This document shows, piece by piece, positions 22,291 through 34,057 of a stretch of 64,000 nucleotides of DNA (position 1 is its first letter; each line of letters starts with the position of its first letter). Position numbers and translations under genes: made by a program. This DNA is from Paraphaeosphaeria minitans (taxonomy: Eukaryota > Ascomycota > Dothideomycetes > Pleosporales > Didymosphaeriaceae), in the NCBI GenBank assembly GCA_015832175.1, contig WJXW01000011.1, positions 1,426,001 to 1,490,000 on the forward strand, given 5' to 3'. The notes beneath the pieces are model-generated. The model saw only the letters and a list, made by a program, of their open reading frames with translations, had not been told where the DNA came from and did no database searches.

Positions 22291-23868
22291 TTAGTACACG
22301 TACGGAACGATCCTATACGGCACTAACTCGCAGTAGCGCTCCCAGTCCTTGCCGTACTTCCTCTTGCACTTCTCCTCATCGCGGCGTTCGCGGTGGATGA
22401 GCAGCACTGCAAAGTACACCATGAAGTAGTACGTAACGATCATGCCCCAGCCCTTTGCCTCGCCCGGGACGACGTACTTCTGGTAGCTGTTCTGGAAGAA
22501 GACGGCGTCCTTTGCAGTGGCATCGAGCGGGTGGGTCGTGGCGTTGCGGATGACATACCCGGCAGCCGCGGTGGGCAGAACGTACGACCACGACATGAAC
22601 CAATCGCCGAGGTAGTTGACGTGGCGCGCGGTGCCCCACCAGCCGGTGATCAGGAGCTTGGATCCGGACGCCGTCTCGATGTACTTGAGATGCTTAACGC
22701 GCGGGTCGTTGGGGTTGGTACGGAAGCGGTTTTTTTCGTTGTTGACGGAGCGGAAGATATAGTAGCCCACGGCCTGAACAGTGAAGATGGGAACTAAACC
22801 CTTAATGCCGAGTTCCACGGGGTAGGTAGCTAGGTAGCGCGCCTGCAGGCTGTATGTGAAGGGCACCCAGACGAGGTCACCGAAGGAAAGCATCAAACCG
22901 AAACCGTCGCTGATAATGTCGATAGTCGTCAGCATGGCGGGCTCCATGTAGTAGCAGTCGAAGACGTAGAAAGCCTGCGCAAAGGTGACGAGAATAATGG
23001 AGTCGGTAACTTTGCCGAAGTTGCGGTACTGCTGCATGATGAAGGCCAGATCAAGAATCACCCAGCCGAGCATACCGGGGCGGATCTCAGCCCAGGTTTT
23101 GATGTCGATCTCGCCAAAGATAGGGAGCGTGACGCGCGGGTTGAGCTCGCGACCGATGAACCAATCGTACAGTATGTTGCCACTGTGGCCGCCCATTGCA
23201 AGCTCCCGCAGGTTGGAGTCCTTCGGGTGTTGGACGTTGAACGAGAGAATGTACACATAGGTGGCCAAAGCGTACGAGGTCAGGATGTTGGTCGTGAGGA
23301 GGCCAACGTAGTTGTCCGAGATGAAAGTCCAGACGGGAAATTCAGCGCCCTCGACGGCAGTTCCTGCAGCGAGGATGATTAGGATGAAGATGCCTGAGCT
23401 CCATGCTATGGTTTGTCAGAGAGATCATGTGATGATGCAATAGGGATATGACCTACCGTTGAAACGGTACTTGAGCCTTCCTCCAGTCCTCAGCTCGGTA
23501 CCCTCGAGCTCTTCAGCCGGAAGGAACGCATACAGGGTCAGGCTGAGGAGGTAGTAGGCAAAGTTTCCGAGGACCGCGTTCCAGGTGATCAAGCCTGAAA
23601 ACCCAGGCCAACCGACTTCCTTCTTCAGCTGCTCGAAATCCAGAGTCGATGGATGGAGCAGAGATGGGGCAGGACATCCTGAGATGTCGTTGCACAAAAA
23701 GGTGAAGGCATAGCAAAGTACAGGCAAGAGGAAGGAGATGGCGAAAGCACCAGGCCTCAAGGTTGTTAGCATCCCAGTAGAAGATATGTAGGCATGCACT
23801 TACGGTCCGAAGAACTCATAGCCGTGCGACTTCTCCGGCACTGGGTATGTCTTGCGTTCCGACGCCAT
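22291..23868 (-). CDS. ERG24: C-14 sterol reductase (Erg24-type)
   Basis: Three exons, 23804..23868, 23457..23755 and 22291..23405, give 492 residues. The introns are 48 nt (23756-23803, branch GCTAAC) and 51 nt (23406-23456, GTAGGT..CATAG). The enzyme reduces the C14(15) double bond after sterol 14-demethylation in ergosterol synthesis, using NADPH at the ER membrane. Both ERG4/ERG24 family signatures are present: NILYDWFIGRELNPR in the middle and LLITGWWGTARHVNYLGDW near the C-terminus, with the terminal RYCELVPYRIVPYVY. Several hydrophobic helices fit the eight-to-ten-span topology. The divergent neighbour shares a 483-base promoter. A C-24(28) reductase (Erg4) is the alternative, but length and C-terminus fit Erg24 better. 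Confidence 0.9.
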
Positions 23869-24351
23869 GGAATCTGTCCTGCTTTTCGACGCCATGTGTG
23901 CAAGCTTCGGGATGTTTTCGAGGATTGTCGAAAAGGGGGTCCCGGCGACGAACTCTGCTCCAATGCAGCAAGGTTTGCGTTATATCTCAAACTTGTCGCC
24001 CGCTGCGATGTCAATAAGCCGCAGGATCCGCGAGCTTGTATAGGGAGGATTCTGTTGTGAGGATGCGTAGGACGATTCGCAGCACAGCCGGAAGACGCGT
24101 TTCCGTGAGGTTCTGGCAATGACGCGCTCATTTCACGCTTCCCGTAACAGGACTAGACGCCGTATGGGGGCTAGACGGACGCTATACCGGACGTGGGAGC
24201 TGCGGACAAGGGTCCGAGAGCATGCAACATGGGCAAACCACAGGTGGCCTGGAGAATCATCGCTCTCGGAATTCTGATGCCTTGAACGTAGCCCCGCCCT
24301 GTCTTGTCTTGTTTTTCCATGGTCACGCTCGCTCGCACATTCCCGCGCATC
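23869..24351. promoter_or_regulatory. Bidirectional promoter, sterol reductase / sorting receptor
   Basis: 483 bases between divergent start codons. No TATA box is obvious for either side. An in-frame upstream ATG for the right-hand gene lies at 24319. No repeats seen. Confidence 0.5.
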
Positions 24352-25552
24352 ATGCGGACGTCGTATCTCGCCGTGCTTGTAGCGCTGCTCTGGACAGCAG
24401 CCGCCGCATCCGACAAGAAGCCGCCGAAGGCGTGCACCGCCGTCTCACCCACCACCGACCGCTTCTTCGACTTGAACCCGCTGCGGCGCGAGGCACCCGA
24501 GGAAGGAAAGAAGAAAAAGGAAGGGGACGAGGGCAGCTGGCATGCGCGCGGCCACGATTACGGCGCCAACTTCACCATTAACTTCTGCGGACCGGTGATC
24601 GAGGAGCTGGACAATGTGCAGGATCTGGACAAGGGCCTGTGGAGGAACGTGAGCGCCTTCTACGAGAAGGGTGGGAAGCAGTATGCGCTGGGGTGGGTGG
24701 AATCTGAATCCCCAGAATCGAGGCTTGAGGCGCTATGTGCTCGAGGCTTACATTTGCACATTATACTACAAGGCATTGAGCGCTGACATGTATACCCACA
24801 GCCTAGAAAGCTATGAGCCCGTCTTCCGTGGCCGCAAGCTGGTCCTAAACTACACGGGCGGCTCACTCTGCCCCTCGTCCTCTGACCGCCGCTCCCAGCA
24901 TGCCGCCCTCGACCTCTCCACCCGCGAAATCATCGACGATGACGATGATGACAAGAAGAAGGACAAGGACAAGACCGACGACGACGACCACCCCAGCAAG
25001 AAGAAACCCTCATCCGACGGCAAGCACCGCAAAACCGCCATCATCTCCCTCCTCTGTGAATCCGACCCGCTTGCCAAGACGGCCTTCTCCTTCGTCGCTG
25101 CCGTAGACGACTGCGTATACTTCTTCGAGGGTCGCTCCAGCGCTGCCTGCGGCGGCGTGCACATCGAGGAGCAGGCACTTGGTCCCGGCGGCGTGTTTGG
25201 TGTCATCATGCTCATCGCCGTGCTGGTCTACTTTGTCGGCGGTTGCGTGTACCAGCGCACCGTCATGCACCAGCGCGGCTGGCGACAGCTGCCCAACTAC
25301 GCCATGTGGGCTGGCATCGCGCGCTTCGTTGCTGTAAGGCCTGTTCGATCTTTGCAAAACGAAGCCAGGAAAGTGACTAATTGGGCTTAGGACGCCTTCG
25401 TCATCCTGACCTCCTCCTGCGCACGCTTTCTCCCCTCGCGCAGAGGCTACAGCCGCGTCTCGCTGGGCCAAGATCGGGGCCGCGGCGGTCGCGGGAGGAA
25501 CGACGACGAGGACCGCCTCATTGATAACCTCGACGAGGAGTGGGACGACTGA
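24352..25552 (+). CDS. Type I membrane sorting receptor, mannose-6-phosphate-receptor-like (Mrl1-type)
   Basis: The exons are 24352..24692, 24802..25333 and 25391..25552, giving 344 residues. Introns: 24693-24801 (109 nt, GTGGGT..CACAG) and 25334-25390 (57 nt, GTAAGG, branch CTAAT). Signal peptide: residues 1-20 (SYLAVLVALLWTAAAA). The lumenal part has the conserved PVFRGRKLVLNYTGGSLCP segment and paired cysteines of the mannose-6-phosphate receptor homology fold. One membrane helix (residues ~245-265, GVIMLIAVLVYFVGGCVY) follows. The cytosolic tail reads HQRGWRQLPNYAMWAGIARF and ends in LIDNLDEEWDD. Such receptors sort proteins between Golgi, endosome and vacuole; Atg27 is a related alternative. 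A charged insert (DDDDDDKKKDKDK, then DDDDHPSKKK) interrupts the lumenal domain around residues 152-178. ATG 24319 would add 11 residues ahead of the signal helix. Confidence 0.8.
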
Positions 25553-26021
25553 GATGAGTTGGGCAGCGCTTCTGTTTCTTTTGTAGCAAGCTGGCATTTG
25601 CATCTAGAGGACTCGGGAACGGGGCCTGCTTGTTGGCGACACGGCACCCGAGTCGAACGGGAATGAATTGGGATGATTGGTATTCATTTCACATGACAGG
25701 TCTCATACCAATGAATTTACTCTCTGTTGAAAATCTCGGATATTCATGTTGCCTTGGTGTCGTAAGCTAATGCTCACTGTCTTTGAAACATGTGCCGAGA
25801 CCAGATGCAGTGCCCGGATACCCCACGAAGAGCATCGCGGTGCTAAAACCTCTGTCCAGGCGTTGTATCCTATCGTCCAAACGCAAATCTCATGACCCGC
25901 CGCTGCTACATTGCTCTGCACAATGTACGCTCCAAGGCTGCTCGTAGAAATATTCTCCCAAGACTCCACATGCGCCGTCATGACCATGCATAAATATCAT
26001 GTCGCTTTGAAATTGTGGGTA
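25553..26021. other. Convergent spacer, no gene seen
   Basis: 469 bases between the 3' ends of the sorting receptor and the GTPase gene. Short ORFs only. A tRNA-like T-arm at about 25640-25665 (minus strand) was examined and rejected. Confidence 0.5.
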
Positions 26022-29000
26022 TCAAAAAGAAGAAGAACCATCCGTGTAAGTGCTATCCCCGAAAAAACGTGTCAGTTCAGGGACGTCAGCCCCGTCGTAA
26101 TGAAGTGTAGTGTCAGCTGGGAGGCGAGGCTTTTTGCTGCGACTGCGCATTGAGGGTGTGGGCGAGGATGCCGTGCTTTCTGCTGTCCGACGCTTTTTCC
26201 CAGGTTGGAGGGTTGCGGGTGAAGGCTCGGTGGGTATGCTGTCGTCTGGTGGGGAGTTCGCGGGTCCGTCGTTGGCGGAAGTATGGTCCATGAGCGAGTT
26301 GGTCGCGCCATTCTCGAACCGGAGTTGCTGCTCAGCAGCCATATCTGCATCCGGTACGGTGTCGTCGTCCAAGTGCTCGTCGGAGGTAGGTTCTTCTGTA
26401 AGATCTCCTTGCGCGAGGCGCTCAAACTGGGAATCGATCTGTACAAAGGTAACGATTGAGCGTGGGCGAGACCTATATTGTGGGGTTGCTTACCTGCTTC
26501 AACTGGGCCATCACTTCAGCCTTCAGCGATTGCTTCGGCTGATTCATCATATTCAAATTCGCCTGCACACCAACAAGCGCATGCATGTAGTCCCGGTGCA
26601 AGAGATTACTAATCTCGTCTGCTTTCTTAGACATCTCTGCTTCGAGATCATGACAAATGTTTGTCAATACCCCTTCCACGGTCTGGGTTGTAGCCTGGAA
26701 CATAGTATGGCTGTGTACCTGTACGAAGGTCTCCATATAATTCTTCATACGCGCGAAGGCTCCTACGCCGGATTCCATTGCGCATTGATTGTACGCCGGA
26801 TTCATAAAGTTGGCCAGCGTCGGCACGAACTCACGGTTGGCGTCGCGTTGTGCCTCCGTGAGCCGACTCTTTAATTGGTCGTTTAGGTTTTGGAACATTT
26901 GTTGGTAATTGAAGATTGAGCCCTTCAGCATGGCCATGTGAGCAAGACCGAATCCGTTCAGCCGCGCCCGCTCTTCGATTCGAGCATGGAAGGCATGCAG
27001 GACATTTGCGGAATTCTTCGTGTAGGTTTCAAAGGCTTGAGGCAGAAGTTGCTGAAATGCACTCTCCCACCGTGTTGCTAGTTGTCGAATCAGTGGGTCC
27101 AAGAGTTCTTCATTCATATCCCGGAGGCCGACCGTTGGAGATTGGAAAACACCACCGCGCCGCACGATTGCCTTGTAGGTATGATACTGCAGACCTCCTG
27201 CTTTCTTAGTGTGGCCCCAGGACTGGGCTATAGTTGGGGCAGACGATATGGCTCGCCTTGTCAGCACTTCCATCCGCGCAAAAACCACCCCTTGAAGTTG
27301 CTTCGTCATCGATCCAAGGCAGATTTCGACGGCTTTTTCCAAGCCTTTGCGCAGATCGGCAAGCCGTTTGGTGAGGTAGTGTGCTTGCTCTTGCTTTTTG
27401 GCGTCAGTCATCTGAGGACCAGTACAGTCGTCAGAGGCCCAAAGAAAAACAGGCGTGAGAGTTGAACAGAAGGTGTTGAGAAAAGCTCGAGAGTCTCGAA
27501 TTCTTCCACCCTGGGTTAACTTCATGCAGTGAGATTTGAGCTGGGGAAGTTCAGTCTCTTCCTGTGTCTGGAAACCAGGAACAGCCTCATCCTTCTTGAG
27601 GCGCCCGCACATCTTTTGGTAGGCTCGGCTGCTTACGCAAAATACAGGAAGTGAATTGGCAACTTGATCATAATCACGGATCTCCTGATCAGGATCAAAG
27701 GCCTCCTCGTCCGCCTCCATTGCAGCTTCTTGGTCGAGCTCTTTGATGCCAGCAGCAAAGTCCTTTTGAATGGCAGTCTTGGAATATTCATTCCGCCCCT
27801 GAATGCATATAGCCAACTTTTTCGCATTGGCAGTTGCGATCTTGCTCTTCAGCTTTCGAATCTTGGGCTTCAGCGCATCAATGCGAGCTTGGTTCTCTTT
27901 GTTCTCCTCTCGAGCCTCCTTCTTTGACTGTTTGAGGCTTGCAACCTTCTGTTCGATATCCTGCATAGTCAGCGGTATTTGAGCGGGCTCAGTATCATCT
28001 GTATTCGACTCGCGCTCGGAGTCGCTGGGATTGTCACTTTCAGACTCACTTTCGGAGACTTCTTCATCATAAAACCGCCGTCGCTTTCGGTTCTCCTTGC
28101 TCTTTGGCGCAAATACCGTCTCAGTCGTAACCTTCTTTTGCAGTTTCTCCCACATTTCGATCTCGTCCTCGACTACCTCAAGGATAGTCCGCTGTATATC
28201 CTTCGCCTTTTGGTAGTCTGCAACTTCATCTTGCATTTTTGTGATCTTCTCCTCTGACCCACACACCTGTTCCTCAAATTCGTAGTATTCCTGATCCACA
28301 TCCAAGCTGTCGACAGCCTCGGTAGCAGAGATATCATCTGTTTTCGAGCATATGAAAGTGACAGCCGAGTAGTTTCCATCGTATTTGAGTTGACGTCTGA
28401 ATGCACTGCCCATCAAATTCTTTGCTGCCTTGTCGTCCACGGCACGTGTGATAGGTGCAACGATCCATAACCCACTGCATTGCTGAATGTACCGTTCCGC
28501 AACAACAGCTCGAGCGGCATTGGAATCGTGGACACCTGGCAAGTCCACCACCACAGCACCCGTAGACAAAGCTTCCGATTTGGTATATAGTCGGACAACT
28601 TTGATCAGAGGCCAGAACTCCATCTGGTTCTTCTGCTGTTTTTGATGGCCCTTGTCCTTTTTGCCTGTAACCTTGTCTTTGCTGTCAACGAATTCTTGTA
28701 ATTTGGCGTAAAACAGTCCAGCGCGCGGGTGGCTGATTTTCTTTGTGGTTCCCAGGACTTCAAGCACTGCAGTTTTCTGCATCAACGTCTCCACCGTGTA
28801 GGTAGCCAGCTTCTCTTTCTGTATCGATGGATATACTGCGCGGACTTTAGCCCACGCGATACCAGCATCCGTGTTTGGATCGGAAGCATCTCGTGCCAGA
28901 GTCCCGTTCTCGCCCAGGAATTCCTGCATGAGTATTTTTAGATCTTTTTCCCAGTCGGCACGATCAATGAACTCTATTTCCGCGCGGTATTTGCGATCCG

Positions 29001-30446
29001 AATCATCGTCAGAGTTCCACGATATCTCGGTCACAACAGCGGTACAGGCCCGCATGCAGTTGGTCGGAACCAAGCGTTCCTCATCGAGAAGCGCATTGAT
29101 GACGCTGCTCTTCCCGGCGCCAGTATTGCCAACAACGCCAATGATCGTGCGGCCACGTTCGGGTTGCTCCTTCATCTTGTTGATTAAGTCGATCCATTGT
29201 TGAGCATCCGGGCTGACAGCTGCGACTTGCGAAAATGTCTCTTGCAGTGTTTCCAGGATCTTTATCGATCGAGCTACGCCAGCCTCCAAGACCTCCACCG
29301 TCTCTTGCTTGGCTACCTCGCGTATGTGGTGATTAAGCAACTGCGTATGCTCCCCCGAATCAAGTTCTGGAGAAGCATCGCGGTCGAAGACATCGTCAAC
29401 ATTGAAATTCTGCGACAGCGGTGGGTCTTTAGGAGCCAGGCTTGCCTCCCGCGAGGATTGCTCATGATTTAGCATCTGAATCCATCAACATTAGCATCAT
29501 GACCCAAGAGCGAGGATCTTGGACACCGTAGCGTGGCTAGTAACTGGCAGGTACGGCATGCGGCGTACGATGGTAGGCAGACAAGGTTTGTGTACATACC
29601 ATGTGCGATGACATTCCCGGCTGCAGTACGGGCTCTGCATTTGCTTCCAGGTCGTAATTGTCTGCCGCCTGCGCTCCAGCTTCTGCTTGTATTGCATACG
29701 GTGGCACACAAACTGAGGGCTGATGACGGGCTACAGTCGGAAAAGGGATCCAACCGTCCTGAGTGTTATCTGGTGCCAGCAAACTGGGAGCATCGCTCAA
29801 TTGCGTCGAGCTTACGCGCGTGAGGTGAAGAGGCCTGGCCGATGTTTCGATAGAGGTCATCATAGCATCCTTATCCGCAGACACCGGCGTAGGTGGTGCT
29901 GAGGGTGGATGTTGACTGGCAACGTCAACAGCAGGTGTGGGCGGCGTGGGAACTGCTGTATTAATAGAAGGCGAGCGGAGAGCAAGAGAAGCCTATTTTT
30001 CGTAAGTTTTTTCACGTCACCTGAGCCTGTTACTTGTGTACTTACCGGGCGTACACCCTTCAGCACAGCACGAAGAGCAACGACCGGTTTATCAGGCGTG
30101 GTTAGGTCTCTTATCGGCGTGTCGGGTGAAAGCAACGTGCCTTCGAACCACAGGTCGAAATCCATGCCGGGTTGTTTCCGCTTGTATGCGCCATGGACCT
30201 TGGCTATAGTGACATTCTGTGTCGGTTTAGTAACCTGTCGCAAAAGATGGGAAGCGAGCAAGCAGATATGTGTCGACGTACACCAGGGGCTTTCATCCAG
30301 TTGAAGTCCTCCTTAACGAACTTCTCCTGGTTTGGATCACGCTCTGCGATGAGGACGCCGACCATTGATCTTTTATCGCCAGCTTGCTCTTCCAGAGTCA
30401 ATGATACTGCTTCCACCTTCCGTCGAAAAGAATCCCAGTCGGACAT
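26022..30446 (-). CDS. Dynamin-type large GTPase, SLIP-GC-like, with N-terminal extension
   Basis: Five exons, 30282..30446, 30046..30216, 29600..29992, 26494..29475 and 26022..26438, give 1375 residues. Four introns (65, 53, 124 and 55 nt) have consensus ends and every junction is phase 0. Residues ~1-112 form a compact unknown domain (VTIAKVHGAYKRKQPGMDF, then FDLWFEGTLLSPDTPI). Residues ~113-243 are Pro/Ser-rich. The GTPase domain has G1 GNTGAGKSS (359-367), G2 around CTAVVTEI, G3 DLPGVHDSN (554-562) and G4 CSKTDD (619-624). Long charged coiled coils follow (about 640-820). The C-terminal tail, with a nuclear-signal-like GKKRRTAE and RSRSKKPRLP, comes from the last exon. Vertebrate SLIP-GC is a nuclear GTPase linked to genome stability; the fungal role is not known to me. 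An annotation starting at 29475 would lose the first 243 residues. Confidence 0.85.
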
Positions 30447-31411
30447 TTCGCAGTGTACGAGTACCGCCCGTCAGCTGCGATGGAATTGTGCTAGCGGTGT
30501 GTACGGTAGGTAACCAGGATGTGATTTACCTAACCATTCGGCTACTTATTTCGCTAACAAACCACGCTGAAAGAAGCAGTTGTGGCCGAACAGGCTGCGC
30601 GTGCAGGATTATGCACAGGGTCCAGAGTAGTAAGAAAAGAATGGAGGCGGGCCTGGCTTCAGTCATCCGTAGAAGCTGTAGGCAGGATAAAAGGCTGGCA
30701 GATGTAGTGCACCGTTGGGCCGTGCCGAGTGGAGAAACAAACGCGTCGCGTGGGGACCCACAAAAGAAGCGCTGCCCGGGAGCCCAAAGTCACGTGACGT
30801 ACCGAGCCGACAATCAACGTATGGCTGAAAGGCCAAACTCCAACTCACCTTGTCGAAAAAGCACTCGAGTGATACTACATGTGTGGCAGTATTCGATCCG
30901 AACTTAACTTGCAGCCACAACGTAACTGCCTATACCGTAATGATGTGGCAAGGACTCGGACCCCACCTTGGAGGGGTGATACCTAGGGATTTGTCTCCAC
31001 TATTTTCGATGCTCGACGACGCGGTTACTGTTCTGTCTGAGCATCCATGTGCGCCATGATGGTATGTGGCATTGTATTCAGTCGGCATGCATAGTTGTTG
31101 ACGTTGAAAGCGCCCCCTCGTACCTATCAGGTAAGAATTAGCGATTACGACGGAGGGGCTCAGCCGACGATGTCGGCAACCAGCGCGTCTCTCTGACCTG
31201 CAACCTGCTCTTCACTTGCCAGAGTCTACTACCCCTACTTTTCCCGCTTCTGATACCCTCTTGTTCTTTATAGTGATACTCCTCTCCTAGCGATCTCTTA
31301 CAGACGCTGTTCGTGCAGCCCTCGCTTACGGTCCTTTCCCTTGCTCTCGCTAGGCTCCAGCCCTACCACACAGGACGCATACCTACAACGACTTGTGCCG
31401 GATTCCGCACC
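30447..31411. promoter_or_regulatory. Bidirectional promoter region, GTPase / unknown protein
   Basis: 965 bases between divergent start codons. It includes a TACGGTAGGTAACC element near 30503-30516, of the same type as the TAGG/TACC motifs elsewhere. A pyrimidine-rich stretch lies at about 31200-31340 ahead of the right-hand gene. No RNA gene or other repeat seen. Confidence 0.4.
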
Positions 31412-32745
31412 ATGCCGATTTTCGTTTCGTTTGTGATGGGTCCAAAGGACGCTTATTTCTTCAATAGTCCTACACATTGGGCCTGGTGAGTCCCACTCAT
31501 AGCACTACGCTATACCCACGCGTCTTTTTCTGGCTAGCTGCAGAGGGATGCACAGATGATGCAGTCAGCATTGCCTTCCGAAATCACATTGGCTAGGTAC
31601 TCGATGAACGATCCTCATACTGTACAGGCGCAACCTCCCACCAGATGTCGAAGCACTCTTCACAAAACGGCCTCCCATCAAAGACGTTATCGAATTTGCG
31701 CTAGGTGAGAACGGCACATACTTTGTGAGCTATCGAGATCACAACGGAGAGATATACTGTCGCCACTATAACCTGCCCAATCCCCTTACAGAGTACCTGT
31801 ACTGTGGACACCCGCATATAATACGCGACTTGTCTACTCTATCAATCAGCATTGGTCCGTGGGAGTCCTACTACGCACACGACAAAACATCATCTTCGTG
31901 GAGTAACATCCCATCGTCGTTGGAAAAAGCGCTGCTTCATCGCCTCGTCAGTCAAGATGCATGGAAGACCGTCTGGAAGGAAGAAGGCAGAGATGCGCCC
32001 AGCTTCGTGAGCTTGGGCGCTGACGGGAGCTACTTCATGCGCACAGTCAAAGGGGGCGGAAGTTGGGATCTGAAAGGCAGAGAAAAGGAAGAAGGTCTCA
32101 AAGGGACCAACGATTTCCTGGAGAAGACTCCGGATTTTACCGGCGTCGCCGTGCGTGATTCCTTCCCAGAGTCGTGTTTAACTTGCTAATCGAAGCCCGC
32201 AGAGCCTGTATCTCTTCCCCCACCACCCAGCATCCTACATCCTCCTCCTCACCTCCGGAAAAGCCTTTTCAAACCTCCCCGAGCACACCTGGGAAGACTA
32301 CAACAAGATGGCGCCCTCACTCCCCCCACTCATCCAGACGCTCGCCCCCATCCCATGTGTGCCGCAATCGCAGCCTACTTCTCAAACACAAATCCCACCG
32401 CCACAAACACAACAACAATTCCGACAGCAGCCGCAACTCCAATCGTCGCAAGTAACTGGCTGGGTACCCAATTCCTCAGCCGGCTATCCCGCAGGTACGT
32501 ACTTCCGCGGCCACCTTGTGCAACGAGCTGGCGCGGCACCGGTGCTGCCACCTGTAACATGGCCGTATATCACGGGTCACGGGCCGCTAGGGGCATTCGG
32601 TGGGACTGGGTTCAGCAATCCTTACGATGCACAGGTGGGTACGTTCAGTAACTCGGGTGGGTCGGTTGGTGGGTACAACACTTCGACTCCGGGCGGGGAT
32701 GCTGGAGGTTTACGAGGAGTTTCGACGGCAACGAGCAACAGGTAG
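31412..32745 (+). CDS. Unrecognised 379-residue protein, three exons
   Basis: The exons are 31412..31485, 31628..32150 and 32203..32745. Introns: 31486-31627 (142 nt, GTGAGT..TACAG) and 32151-32202 (52 nt, GTGCGT, branch GCTAAT, CGCAG). Both splices keep the frame. Residues 1-~245 make a compact domain with aromatic beta strands (GENGTYFVSYRDHNGEIYC, FVSLGADGSYFMRTVKGGG, SLYLFPHHPASYILLLTSGK); the repeated GxYF pattern suggests a beta sheet or propeller-like fold. The C-terminal third is Gln/Pro/Gly-rich and disordered. There is no signal peptide or membrane helix. I do not recognise the family. The first intron is long for this window, so an extra small exon inside it cannot be excluded. Confidence 0.65.
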
Positions 32746-34057
32746 GACGTGAGGATAGCACAACGCCGTATGGAGGTATCTCGAGGTGTTGGGGGCGATT
32801 GGGCGCCACGGACCGGAGTTTTGCAAGTTGGGTTTATATTCTTGGGCGGTCGTGCTGCTGAGCAAGTTGAAGCATTCTATCCAATTTGACCTCGTAATTG
32901 CACTTTAATCTTGGATGTTCGTGCCACAGGCACCTATAGTGGAAACCAGAACTATGCAGGTCCTCATTCGTGAGCAATTGTGATATAACATTAGAATATA
33001 GTGCTGAGAATGTGTGGAGTGAGCTGCCATAGGATCAAGTGCGTACTGTTATGCCGACAAGATGGTAGCCTCGGCACGACAAAGGGATTTCGGGCTTACG
33101 ATGTCCTGGACATAGCCTACCTAGGTATCCTCCGTTTGTTTGTGCGATCTAAGCAGGATATAACGCCATCCACACAGCGTTTCAACGTCGAGAAATCAGC
33201 AATGCAGAATGGGGAGAGAGAGATAAGGGAAGGATAGGTCATAGTGGACGAGGCAAAACCTCTGACCGCTGAACTGGAAGTCACTGAGCTCGATGAAACC
33301 ATGGAAGCTTAGGGTACCTTCAGGACTACTCGGCTCGGGGAGGGCATCGCATGTCGCAGATGCTTGGTATATTGTTGGATCGGCAGCGTGTAAAGGGTCA
33401 TGCACGAAGTTCACGGCACTACCACCCTCACCAACACTACCTTACAAAACAACATTACCGGCTCCGGGATGCCCGCTCGAACCTCTCTCTCACGAGGAAT
33501 TTTAAGCAGGCTAAGTTAGAACAACTATCGCTCGCGCAAGTTCTCCAACATTACCGCCTTCATTGTCCACCTCAGGAAGCATGGACTGCGCATCGACTTC
33601 AACCCTGTTTCTCCACCTGTGATACTATTCCTACTCGTTGTCCGCCACGGGATGAGTATCCACAGTGATCTGCGAAGTCGTCTGGAGGGATGAGAAGGTC
33701 GTGAAAGGGGTAGTAAGCTGAGACATCTTCGCGTAGTAAGAGGTTCGAAGACGTTGGTGGAATGTGTACGATTGAAATTATACATGGGCAGAATACTAGC
33801 AGCATGCTAACGAGTCGTCCGTAGACGAAGCCGTCCTTCCAACTCCAAGCCCCAGCTATCAAAACACGTGCAGTCCTGCAAGCGAGCGTCGTCCCTATCA
33901 TGAAACGCAGCGTCCGTAAACGCCATATCCCTAGTGGTGTTCGAACATGGAATAATCACACGTAAATGTAGAGCCCTGTGCAGTCTAGTCCAGACTCCTC
34001 AGTGACTCCAACCCCTCAATATCTCAGTACGCACTTGGTCATAAAAACAAGGAACGC
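32746..34057. other. Convergent spacer, no gene seen
   Basis: 1.3 kb between the 3' ends of the 31412 gene and the ING-type gene. ORFs here are short, overlapping and of odd composition. A single CCTACCTAGG element lies near 33117-33126. Nothing else recognised. Confidence 0.45.

Noticed and set aside
25630..25720. tRNA-like T-arm (TTCGACT loop with a GC stem, minus strand)
   Set aside because: No matching acceptor stem, D arm or anticodon arm could be found at the right distance.
29469..29753. 94-residue minus-strand ORF
   Set aside because: It lies across the fourth intron and third exon of the GTPase gene in another frame.
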